Positions 1 to 6,213 of a stretch of 11,219 nucleotides of DNA are shown piece by piece; within the stretch, counting starts at the first letter, position 1; every line of letters starts with the position of its first letter. The DNA lies in assembly GCA_947440875.1 (NCBI GenBank), contig CANETG010000068.1, positions 1-11,219 on the forward strand, given 5' to 3'. The translations under genes were made by a program, and so were the position numbers. The stretch is from Bacteriovoracaceae bacterium (GTDB taxonomy: Bacteria > Bdellovibrionota > Bacteriovoracia > Bacteriovoracales > Bacteriovoracaceae). The notes beneath the pieces were generated by a model. It had not been told where the DNA came from, ran no database searches, and saw only the letters and a program-made list of their open reading frames with translations.

Positions 1-164
1 GACATCTTCTCACCATTATCCAGTATGCCGATAAATCGTAGTCCATCAGAGCTCTCACCCTGAATCAGGAAAAATTTTATTTGGTGAGTCCAGTCACAGA
101 AGCGGACTTTTACGTTGTTCCTACCGGCAGATCTCCAGATCTTCTCTAGGCTCATCCATTTCAT
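1..164 (-). CDS. Partial N-terminal part of an unknown protein, cut by the left window edge
   Basis: An open frame of 54 codons runs from an ATG at 164 off the left edge with no stop. The start is well supported: a perfect AGGAGG (complement of 171-176) sits 6 bases before the ATG. The peptide begins MKWMSLEKIWRSAGRNNVKV and continues with mixed hydrophobic and charged residues suggestive of beta strands. There is no signal peptide. A PilZ-like or other small beta domain is conceivable, but too little is visible to assign a family. It diverges from the gene at 224; the 59-base gap between them contains a perfect dyad that could control one or both genes. Confidence 0.7.
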   Translation of the reverse strand, partial: MKWMSLEKIWRSAGRNNVKVRFCDWTHQIKFFLIQGESSDGLRFIGILDNGEKM

Positions 165-187
165 TAAAATCCTCCTGTGGCTTCAAC

Positions 188-216
188 TTGTCACAATTAA
201 CAAGGCTTGTTACATC
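188..216 (+). promoter_or_regulatory. Weak candidate promoter for the 304-aa protein gene
   Basis: TTGTCA (188-193) and TACATC (211-216) are separated by 17 bases. The -10 match is poor (3 of 6), so this is tentative. The ATG follows 7 bases after the -10 and has no Shine-Dalgarno sequence, which would fit a leaderless transcript. Confidence 0.3.
198..212. promoter_or_regulatory. Perfect 15-bp dyad (operator candidate)
   Basis: TAACAAG-G-CTTGTTA is a perfect inverted repeat with 7-bp arms around one central base. It lies between two divergent genes and inside the spacer of the candidate promoter at 188-216. A further CTTGT half-site occurs just upstream (187-191). The size fits the footprint of a dimeric repressor. 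No regulator gene is adjacent, so the protein is unknown. Confidence 0.45.
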
Positions 217-223
217 TTACTAG

Positions 224-1138
224 ATGAATCCAGGAAGTATTATCAAATTATCCTCAAGAGCAGGGCGCTTTAAGAAGAAGTTAGTCAGTGATGATGAACT
301 GAAGCTCGAGTCCCCCAAGATCGAGGCCAGATTGGCCCCGATTCTTGAACTGTACCGTCAAAAAATAATCAGTGATGCTGAACTGACAAGTTTGTACGTC
401 ATCGTTTATCTCTCCACGAGATTTCCAGGAACTTGGCTAGGGGCCAAGCGCCCCAATTTAAAAATCGCCCATGAGTTGAATTTTCCCCTTAAAAATATTC
501 CACTACCATTGGAAGAAAATATCAAGCGTCGCCTTCCTGAGACGATCGGCGAACTCTTCAATCAGTTTGCTCTTCGCTCCACACCCGAGGCGGTGAACCG
601 CTCACTTCTGTCGTGGTCAAAAGGTCGTTATCCCTTGGTTCTGATGTTTCATATTCCTCAGCCAGCGGAAGTTCTTGCCCAACAGAAAGTGGGAAAGAGA
701 TGCGTGACAGTCGTGAAAACGGGACTGGACAAATTTGTTCTGGGCGAGCGAGATCCACTGAGCTTCACGATGCATGATCTCATTCATGCGGATCATTTTT
801 ATCACGATAACGAATGCTATGAAGGCCAGATTTCACTTTATTGGTTTTTGGATCATTGCCTGAGTCAAGGACTGTTCACTGAACTCATCACCCATCCGGA
901 TTTTAAGTGGGAACTTGAGTACCTCATCTCGGACATGAATGCGTACGCGATTCATGCCCTCAAATGCCTAAAAGCGGCACTCATTCATTATCATCCGGAG
1001 AAAGAAAAATACTTCGCCACCTGGGTGAGTCAACTTGGAGTGGCGCAAGAAACGTTCTTGAGACTCGGGACGAAAGATTACGTTCCTGAGAAGGAAGATT
1101 CTATTCTGCTTTTAGCGCTGAAGGGCTTTCGTCAATGA
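224..1138 (+). CDS. Unknown 304-aa protein with an HDxxH-x11-E motif
   Basis: I do not recognise a named family. The protein is soluble, with no signal peptide or membrane segment, and looks mostly helical. Its most striking part is H184-D185-L-I-H188, followed after exactly 11 residues by E200. This pattern is the same as the HDxxH-x11-E putative zinc site of Coq4 proteins. A second polar helix follows (D237, N239, H244, H255, H257) and could add ligands. I see no convincing wider similarity to Coq4, so a metal-binding enzyme is inference. The ATG at 224 has no Shine-Dalgarno; a -10-like element ends 7 bases before it. The 3' end overlaps the converging ceramidase-like gene by 38 bases, with both frames read through the overlap. 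The basic N-terminus (residues 9-20) could be partly flexible. Confidence 0.8.
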   Translation: MNPGSIIKLSSRAGRFKKKLVSDDELKLESPKIEARLAPILELYRQKIISDAELTSLYVIVYLSTRFPGTWLGAKRPNLKIAHELNFPLKNIPLPLEENIKRRLPETIGELFNQFALRSTPEAVNRSLLSWSKGRYPLVLMFHIPQPAEVLAQQKVGKRCVTVVKTGLDKFVLGERDPLSFTMHDLIHADHFYHDNECYEGQISLYWFLDHCLSQGLFTELITHPDFKWELEYLISDMNAYAIHALKCLKAALIHYHPEKEKYFATWVSQLGVAQETFLRLGTKDYVPEKEDSILLLALKGFRQ

Positions 1139-1772
1139 AGCGCCAGCGAGCATAGTAGTAAGCAGACCAAGCGGTTCCAAAGTGCCATAGCGTGTGACCG
1201 TGGATCCAGCCGTGGGGATCGCAAAAAATGATCTTCTGGTCATCGATCAAAAATAATAAAAACGATAAAGACAATAAGAGCAGAGAGAGCTGAAGACTCC
1301 TCGCGCGAAGGAACGCAACTCCTTTTGATTTCAAGATTTCATAAAAAGCAAAAAGGAAGACAAGAAGAGAAAGTGATATTTTTGGCCATTTTGTTAAACC
1401 AAAATTTAAAACGATCTGAGTCGCGAAGAAAAACGAAATACTTCTCTTAAGATTCTTAGGTTTAACCTCATTCACAACGACAAAAAATCCCATGATGATA
1501 CCGATGCTCGCAAAATCCATCGCGACACTCAAGCGGATGAAGCTCGCGTGACAAAACAGACTCGAGATTGTCAGCACCACAAGGCACTGATTCCAGAGCT
1601 TCGTGACAGCAGTTTTTTCTTTGAGATTTTTATTAAGAAAATAAATCGGCAGAAGATAGGCCAGAGAGCTCCAAAAAGCCAGGGGCTGATTGATCCAGGA
1701 ATCAATCCGCATGAATTCGCAGCTGCAATCCGGGAAGCAGTCAGAACGGGCGAACTGATTCCATAAAATCAT
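1101..1772 (-). CDS. CREST-superfamily membrane protein, alkaline ceramidase-like
   Basis: A 223-aa, very hydrophobic protein with about seven predicted membrane helices. The CREST (ceramidase/PAQR/Per1) signature residues are visible in order: an N-terminal C17/E19 region followed by a helix; S71-x3-H75; D86; and a C-terminal D178/C184 followed by H193-x3-H197 (HTLWH). In the family these form a membrane-embedded zinc hydrolase site that cleaves amide bonds of ceramide-like lipids. The substrate here is not known. Bacteriovorax stolpii is known to contain sphingolipids, so a lipid amidase is plausible if the organism is related. It is the last gene of a three-gene operon. Its ATG overlaps the preceding stop as ATGA and has no Shine-Dalgarno of its own, indicating translational coupling. 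Its 3' end overlaps the converging gene by 38 bases. Confidence 0.75.
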   Translation of the reverse strand: MILWNQFARSDCFPDCSCEFMRIDSWINQPLAFWSSLAYLLPIYFLNKNLKEKTAVTKLWNQCLVVLTISSLFCHASFIRLSVAMDFASIGIIMGFFVVVNEVKPKNLKRSISFFFATQIVLNFGLTKWPKISLSLLVFLFAFYEILKSKGVAFLRARSLQLSLLLLSLSFLLFLIDDQKIIFCDPHGWIHGHTLWHFGTAWSAYYYARWRFIDESPSALKAE

Positions 1773-2212
1773 GGGATGTATTGAGCTGAATTATTTTCGT
1801 TTTCGCGGACTTCAACGAGAGTCACCCAAGCGCGTGTCCCATAAAGCTTCTTCAAAATTTCCGAAGCCTTTTGGTAGACGTATTCCGCCGTCCCTTCCAT
1901 GCCTGGGTTGGGGAGAATTCGTAAATCGAGAGCACCACTTGTGTGGAGTTTTTCAAACGCAGGGAGTTCAGGATCATCTTGCGCGACCAGAAAGGTGTGA
2001 TCGAATGTATGACCCAACCACGCCTTAAGTTCTTTCAGGCCTCCGAAATCGACAACCCAGCCTTCCTTCGTTAATTCACTTGCAGCGAATTCAAAATAAA
2101 ATTCACGCGAATAGCCATGAACAAAATGGCAGTGAGATTCGGCCCTCCACTGTCGGTGAGTACAGGGGAATCCGGAAAAGCGTTTCGTCGATTTGAAGTT
2201 CTTTGGGTTCAT
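1769..2212 (-). CDS. 6-pyruvoyl-tetrahydropterin synthase / QueD-like protein
   Basis: A 147-aa protein, a normal length for the PTPS/QueD fold. QueD makes 6-carboxytetrahydropterin from dihydroneopterin triphosphate in the queuosine/7-deazaguanine pathway; related enzymes act in pterin synthesis. The catalytic cysteine motif is present as C28-x3-H32-G33, but the next residue is Y34 where the classic enzyme has a zinc-binding histidine (HGH). H19 and H27 may supply ligands. Other family marks are D55-F56 (VVDFGGLK), the D71-H72 catalytic pair (FDHTF) and E107 in PNPGMEGTAEY. I recall a subfamily with CxxxHGYSR, so the change is probably subfamily-wide rather than damage. No other queuosine gene is nearby. 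The start overlaps the exonuclease stop as ATGA and the stop overlaps the next start in the same way. Confidence 0.82.
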   Translation of the reverse strand: MNPKNFKSTKRFSGFPCTHRQWRAESHCHFVHGYSREFYFEFAASELTKEGWVVDFGGLKELKAWLGHTFDHTFLVAQDDPELPAFEKLHTSGALDLRILPNPGMEGTAEYVYQKASEILKKLYGTRAWVTLVEVRENENNSAQYIP

Positions 2213-3528
2213 GAGACTGACCTTTGAGAAGTTTGAGACTCTTCTACCACAGACTTCGCAGAAAGGCTTCGCCAGCTTTCTGTTTTTTGGCGCTGGTTTT
2301 TAAGAATTCGGAGGTATCGTTTCGCGGCCAGGTCGACTCCGAGGTTCTTGTTATAGTTTCGTACGAGCATCGCTTCCGGATTTTCGAGTAGACTCTCCTC
2401 AGACGTTTCCGTGTAGCCGTAACCCATAACGTGCTCGTTTCTCACCAGAATAAACGAGCGTTCGTTGATGCTCCGTCCCTCTCCCATGATGATCAAATGG
2501 GGTGTCGGAAAAAGCTCTGCCTTTGAGAGCTCACTGGCGATTTGATTTGAACGAAGGATTTCTTCTTTCGAGATTCCTCCTTCATGGTAGATGAACTTCC
2601 GGTCCTGAATTTTTCCGTTAAGTTCCCGAGATTTTTTCTGCGCCTGCGCATGAGTCGAATAGAACCAAATGCCCTCAATATCTTTTCTGTAGGGTTTCAC
2701 CACAAATTTCTGAAGGCCCCGCTCGTTACTCTCCAGAAGAACGAGCCAGTGGTAGTGGATCGGGAAAAGTTTGAGCTTCTCAAACTCGGCGATGAGTGCT
2801 GATCCAGTGTACTTGTAGCGAATGTCTGCTGTCTTTAAGAGAAGCTCACGGTTATGCAGCTTTACTTGAAGGAGATCGCGGGCCTTTTTCTCGAGATCGG
2901 CGACAGCTTCCGTGCGAAGAACATTTTCTTCACCGCCTAACATTTCCAGAAGGCCAGCGCGTTTGGGAATATTCTTTAAAATCTTCTCGTGATGAGGAAG
3001 CCAGAGGGGAAGGGATCTCGTGTTCATCCGAAGATTCATCAGTTCTCGGAAAATTCCAAGTGTGGCAAGAGCGTCGCCGGCAGCTCTGTGACGATCAGGA
3101 TTTTTTATATCAAAGAACGCTGCCAGAGCATCCAGATTATAATTCGTGAGCCCCGGGATGAGTTCCTCGGACATTTTCAGAGTGCACATAGATCGACATT
3201 TCAGTTCTTCGCCGCGTTCCGAAAACTTTTTCTGAAGAAGACCTAAGTCGAATCCAATATTATGAGAGACGAAAGTATTTCCTGCGAGACGAAGGCGGAT
3301 GCTATCAGCGACTTCATGAAACTTTGGAGCAAGATCAAGTTGTCGTTGATTAATCCCGGTGAGTTCTCGGACGAAGACGGAAACTGGAACTTCCGGATTA
3401 ATGAGGGTTTCATAAATTTCGACGATTTTATCTTCTTCAAAAGTAATGAGTGCAATCTCAATGAGATCTTTGTCTTCGTGAAGACCAGTGGCCTCAATAT
3501 CGCAGATGACGTAACGGCGAGAATCCAT
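2209..3528 (-). CDS. DEDDh 3'-5' exonuclease (DnaQ-like) fused to a degenerate GIY-YIG/UvrC-like module
   Basis: Residues 5-165 form a DnaQ/epsilon-type exonuclease with all catalytic residues visible: D10 and E12 (DIEATG), D94 (HNIGFDLGLL), and H147 and D152 (HRAAGDA). Residues 188-260 line up by eye with the GIY-YIG nuclease module found after DnaQ domains in other bacteria, including the TGSxLIA segment at 241-247. The module looks inactive: GIY is GLL (192-194), YIG is RTE (205-207), and the usual metal-binding glutamate after TGSxLIA is K251. Residues 340-375 resemble the C-terminal part of such fusions (FPTPHLIIMGEGRSINERSF). The basic, Ser-rich tail is not obviously structured. The role is probably DNA repair or replication-linked trimming. 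It heads the operon, has no Shine-Dalgarno, and starts 6 bases after a good -10 element. Confidence 0.87.
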   Translation of the reverse strand: MDSRRYVICDIEATGLHEDKDLIEIALITFEEDKIVEIYETLINPEVPVSVFVRELTGINQRQLDLAPKFHEVADSIRLRLAGNTFVSHNIGFDLGLLQKKFSERGEELKCRSMCTLKMSEELIPGLTNYNLDALAAFFDIKNPDRHRAAGDALATLGIFRELMNLRMNTRSLPLWLPHHEKILKNIPKRAGLLEMLGGEENVLRTEAVADLEKKARDLLQVKLHNRELLLKTADIRYKYTGSALIAEFEKLKLFPIHYHWLVLLESNERGLQKFVVKPYRKDIEGIWFYSTHAQAQKKSRELNGKIQDRKFIYHEGGISKEEILRSNQIASELSKAELFPTPHLIIMGEGRSINERSFILVRNEHVMGYGYTETSEESLLENPEAMLVRNYNKNLGVDLAAKRYLRILKNQRQKTESWRSLSAKSVVEESQTSQRSVS

Positions 3529-3534
3529 TAGTAA

Positions 3535-3563
3535 ATTCTAAAGAGGACAATGAGATGTGTCGA
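3535..3563 (-). promoter_or_regulatory. Promoter of the exonuclease operon, predicted leaderless
   Basis: On the minus strand, TCGACA (complement of 3558-3563, 5/6 match to TTGACA) and TAGAAT (complement of 3535-3540, 5/6 match to TATAAT) are separated by exactly 17 bases. Only 6 bases separate the -10 from the ATG at 3528, so transcription should begin at or next to the start codon. No Shine-Dalgarno is present. Confidence 0.65.
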
Positions 3564-3571
3564 GATCCTGA

Positions 3572-4129
3572 CTAAATCGCCCGGAAAGCCTCAACCACCA
3601 CCAGCTCAGGGTGATGAATTTTCTCCCAAGTCCCTCCGAATCCTTCGCCCATAAAGCTTCCAGCACCCACCTGGATACTTTGAAGCCAAATTTTTTCCTG
3701 TGTTTCCTTCGGAAGACACTTGTACGCCGCTTCTTTCACCGACCACAGAAGAAGAGACTCGAGATTATGGTCTTCGGGATGAGTGAATCGTTCTAAGACC
3801 TGCTCGTCAATCTGCCTGTCTTTTGCTTCGAGATCTAGGCCGGGGAATTGATCACGGCCAGTGACCAGAGCACCCGCCCATCCTGGAGTGTGTGAAATAG
3901 AAAATGTAAAATCCTCATGCCCTCTAATCTTCTGGTACCCGACGAATTCATTCCCTGGCGTAATTGTTATTCCGACTTTTTCAAACGCAACAGTCAAGGC
4001 GATCCGACCGTTCACCCATTCGCTAAGACGATTGGGATGAAACCGCGCCATCGCCTTCTGCGCTTTTTCCATCCAAATTTTTTCGAGCTCCGGATGGTCA
4101 CCCGTCTTGATAATTGAAAGCTCTTTCAT
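3572..4129 (-). CDS. 4'-phosphopantetheinyl transferase (Sfp/EntD superfamily)
   Basis: The protein transfers the phosphopantetheine arm of CoA to a serine on carrier proteins (ACP, PCP or similar). With the chosen start it has 185 residues, somewhat shorter than typical Sfp/EntD proteins. Family motifs are clear: SISHTPGWAG (77-86), GLDLE (97-101, with D99 and E101 as Mg ligands) and WSVKEAAYK (129-137, with E133). I chose the ATG at 4129 because it overlaps the stop of the upstream methyltransferase as ATGA, the same coupling used elsewhere in this window; a longer frame to 4168 lies entirely inside the upstream gene. No polyketide or peptide synthase is present, so it may be the housekeeping transferase that activates the fatty-acid ACP. 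It is the last gene of the ahpC-ahpD-methyltransferase transcription unit. Confidence 0.88.
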   Translation of the reverse strand: MKELSIIKTGDHPELEKIWMEKAQKAMARFHPNRLSEWVNGRIALTVAFEKVGITITPGNEFVGYQKIRGHEDFTFSISHTPGWAGALVTGRDQFPGLDLEAKDRQIDEQVLERFTHPEDHNLESLLLWSVKEAAYKCLPKETQEKIWLQSIQVGAGSFMGEGFGGTWEKIHHPELVVVEAFRAI

Positions 4130-5007
4130 TTTATTTTCTTCACCATCGCCAGATAAAAAGGTCCCCATCCGGTATTATCCGGTAGAACCTGCCAACCGAA
4201 CTCGGTTGGCTCACCGATGGGAAATTCTCTGCGTAAAAGTTCGTATCGTCCTCCCCGCTTCTGCTGGAGTTTCCGTAATATATCATCATTCTCAAGCTCC
4301 GATAGAGCACAGGTCGAATACACAATCGTCCCACCGGGTTTTACGATATCCAGTGCGCTGGCGAGCATCGCAAACTGAGACACCGCAATCGCTTTGGTTC
4401 TTCCGGGTGCCCAGAGAGCAATTTCCTTGGGATCAATCAGAACATGCCGCTCGGAGGAGCAAGGAGCATCGAGGAGAACTTTGTCGTAAACATTTTTTTC
4501 ATAGAGGCACCACTTGCTCGCATCGTGAGCGGTGACCTTGAGATTCTTCTGACTAGTCTTCGGTAAATACTCATCAAATATTTTATGAATCCGCGCGCGT
4601 CTGGCAGCACTTCGGTCATTGGAAACAAGAAGCCCTTGGTTGTCCATTTTCCAGGCACACAACAGACTCTTTCCGCCGGGAGCGGCACAAAGATCAACGA
4701 CTCTCTGACCTGGTTGTGGGTCTAGCGCCATCACGGGAAGAATAGAAGCCGCATCCATTAAATAGTAATTAAAATACCCTTCTTCCGTTTTTTCAGGATG
4801 AGGAAAGCTGTCTGCGATGTGGTGAGGATAAGGAATTCCCGTCATGCTGATCGGGTCTCCGGGAAATTTAAATTTTGAAAAGGGGTTTAAGATAGCGACA
4901 TGTTTTTTCGGAAGGAGAAGAGACTCCTTCAGTATCGGCCAGCGGGCCTTAAACATTTCGCTATAAAAATTCTCGAACCCTTCAGGGCCTTTAAGTACAT
5001 TCACCAC
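4126..5007 (-). CDS. RNA cytosine-C5 methyltransferase, NOL1/NOP2/sun (RsmB/F, NSUN) family
   Basis: A 293-aa SAM-dependent methyltransferase that methylates cytosine in rRNA or tRNA. The SAM motif is VVDLCAAPGGK (103-113). The two family cysteines are present: C183 in DAPCSSERH and C233 in VYSTCALSELEND; in the family one forms the covalent link to the base and the other releases the product. The N-terminal YY/RWP/LNPF region and the SSERH motif resemble the NSUN4-like branch more than E. coli RsmB. There is no N-terminal NusB-like domain and no C-terminal PUA domain, so it is a minimal version; the rRNA or tRNA target cannot be told. The start is uncertain: a GTG at 5007 is used here, it has no good Shine-Dalgarno, and it lies within a hairpin arm. 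The next Met is residue 18. Confidence 0.88.
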   Translation of the reverse strand: MVNVLKGPEGFENFYSEMFKARWPILKESLLLPKKHVAILNPFSKFKFPGDPISMTGIPYPHHIADSFPHPEKTEEGYFNYYLMDAASILPVMALDPQPGQRVVDLCAAPGGKSLLCAWKMDNQGLLVSNDRSAARRARIHKIFDEYLPKTSQKNLKVTAHDASKWCLYEKNVYDKVLLDAPCSSERHVLIDPKEIALWAPGRTKAIAVSQFAMLASALDIVKPGGTIVYSTCALSELENDDILRKLQQKRGGRYELLRREFPIGEPTEFGWQVLPDNTGWGPFYLAMVKKIK

Positions 5008-5042
5008 TTCAGTTTACCACATTGAGCGGAAGACTGAAGTGG
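5004..5042. promoter_or_regulatory. 10-bp inverted repeat over the start of the RNA methyltransferase gene
   Basis: CCACTTCAGT (5004-5013) and ACTGAAGTGG (5033-5042) are perfect complements separated by 19 bases. The repeat lies in the 48-base gap after ahpD, and its distal arm in the minus-strand RNA contains the GTG start codon (5007-5005). It could mask the start, attenuate readthrough from ahpCD, or be an operator. No U-tract follows directly on either strand, so a standard terminator is unlikely. Confidence 0.5.
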
Positions 5043-5055
5043 CGAAATATAATTT

Positions 5056-5586
5056 TTAGCCTATTGAGAGGGCCTGGGCCGCACCGTTTGTAACGGCCGC
5101 AATACGAATGGCACTCTGAATGCCAAGATCTTCGATGCCGTGTTTTCTTATTTCCTGGACATGGGCATTGATACACATACCGCAACCTGTGATCGCCGAA
5201 ACTGCGAGACTATAAATCTCAAAGTTCGACTTCTCAATTCCTGGCTTACCGATAATCTGCATCCGGAGCTTAGCGGGCAACTTCTTGAGTTCTTCCTCAC
5301 CTTCCAGAAGATGTAAATAACGATAATAGATATTATTCATCCCCATTATCGTGGAGGCTGCTTTCACTCCTTCGATTTCGGTGCTGCTGATTTTTTCAGC
5401 TGCAATTCCTTCGGCAATCTCGATGAGCTTCGGACTTTTACTGGCGTAAGCTGAGGCAAGAAAAGTTCCGAAAATCTGGACTTCAGACAGGCCAGGCGCT
5501 CCTTCAACAGAAAGAACCGAATCAAGATTAATACGAATATCTCTTCCATAGTCTTTCACCACATCTTTTAAAATATCGAGACTCAT
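5056..5586 (-). CDS. ahpD: AhpD-type alkylhydroperoxidase / AhpC reductase
   Basis: A 176-aa protein of the AhpD family, which reduces the peroxiredoxin AhpC and has weak peroxidase activity of its own; in Mycobacterium it takes electrons from lipoyl-dihydrolipoamide systems. The active site is C135-G-M-C138 with H142, plus E123 upstream. Spacing matches the mycobacterial enzyme (Glu118, Cys130, Cys133, His137), except that the residue before the second Cys is Met137 rather than His. Length is typical. The ATG at 5586 has AGGAG 5 bases upstream. It starts 9 bases after the ahpC stop, so the two are co-transcribed. No ahpF-type flavoprotein is nearby, which fits AhpD as the reductant. Confidence 0.93.
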   Translation of the reverse strand: MSLDILKDVVKDYGRDIRINLDSVLSVEGAPGLSEVQIFGTFLASAYASKSPKLIEIAEGIAAEKISSTEIEGVKAASTIMGMNNIYYRYLHLLEGEEELKKLPAKLRMQIIGKPGIEKSNFEIYSLAVSAITGCGMCINAHVQEIRKHGIEDLGIQSAIRIAAVTNGAAQALSIG

Positions 5587-5595
5587 AGGAACTCC

Positions 5596-6132
5596 TTAAA
5601 CTTTAATTGTGGCTTCGCCTTTAGACCAGTTACATGGGCAAAGCTCATCTGTCTGAAGAGCGTCAAGAACGCGAAGGACTTCCTTCGGATTGCGACCGAC
5701 ACTCATATCGTTGACAGATACATAACGAATCACTCCGCCCGGATCAACGATGTAAGTCGCTCTTTGCGCCACACCTTCAGCCTCATCAAGAATACCGAGG
5801 TTCGTCGTTAACTCGCGCTTGATGTCTGAGAGCATCGGAAACGGAAGATTTGTCATATCTTTATGATTCTGCTTCCAAGCAAGGTGAACGAACTCAGAAT
5901 CCGTACTTGCAGTTAGTACTTGAGTGTCACGATCTTTAAAGTCTTTATTCAGATCGCCAAAGCCTTTAATCTCAGTTGGACAAACGAAAGTGAAATCTTT
6001 CGGGTAGAAAAAGACAACCAGCCACTTGCCTTCGTAGGTTTGATTATGGATGTCTGTGAATGCTGTTTTAGGGTCAGTGCTGCTGACACCCTTAAGGTTG
6101 AACGCTGGGAACTTTTTACCAATACCTAACAT
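5596..6132 (-). CDS. ahpC: Alkyl hydroperoxide reductase AhpC, three-cysteine (mycobacterial-type) peroxiredoxin
   Basis: A 178-aa 2-Cys peroxiredoxin that reduces hydrogen peroxide, organic peroxides and peroxynitrite in the cytoplasm. The peroxidatic site is PKDFTFVC (P44, T48, C51) with R124. The C-terminal resolving region is LCPCNWSKGE (C165 and C167), the CxC arrangement of Mycobacterium AhpC, which works with AhpD. The true start is the ATG at 6132: it has AGGAGG 6 bases upstream and gives the usual N-terminus (MLGIGKKFPAF). A GTG-initiated frame to 6258 would extend through the intergenic region and is rejected. The Shine-Dalgarno lies inside a short palindrome (6137-6150). The gene diverges from msrA, another oxidative-damage enzyme. 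Confidence 0.95.
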   Translation of the reverse strand: MLGIGKKFPAFNLKGVSSTDPKTAFTDIHNQTYEGKWLVVFFYPKDFTFVCPTEIKGFGDLNKDFKDRDTQVLTASTDSEFVHLAWKQNHKDMTNLPFPMLSDIKRELTTNLGILDEAEGVAQRATYIVDPGGVIRYVSVNDMSVGRNPKEVLRVLDALQTDELCPCNWSKGEATIKV

Positions 6133-6136
6133 AAAT

Positions 6137-6150
6137 AACCTCCTGAGGTT
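6137..6150 (-). promoter_or_regulatory. Palindrome enclosing the ahpC Shine-Dalgarno
   Basis: AACCTC-CT-GAGGTT on the plus strand. In the minus-strand mRNA, AACCU can pair with AGGUU around a CAGG loop, burying the AGGAGG ribosome site. The stem is only 5 bp, so an RNA switch or an operator are both possible but unproven. Confidence 0.35.
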
Positions 6151-6213
6151 TCTATCGATTAAAGAGACTATCGCTCTAATCCTTGTTGAAGAAAAATCGA
6201 TAATGTCGAAGGG

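Noticed and set aside
224..1138. Naming the 304-aa protein Coq4
   Set aside because: The metal motif spacing fits, but the surrounding sequence does not clearly match and no ubiquinone gene is nearby.
2796..3149. Plus-strand open frame of 117 codons
   Set aside because: It is antisense to the exonuclease gene, has no ribosome site and its product is of low complexity with no recognisable motif.
4130..4168. Phosphopantetheinyl transferase starting at 4168
   Set aside because: The extension lies wholly inside the upstream gene, whereas the ATG at 4129 forms the ATGA overlap used by other genes here.
5004..5042. Rho-independent terminator after ahpD
   Set aside because: The stem is good, but the 19-base loop is long and there is no U-tract directly after it on either strand.
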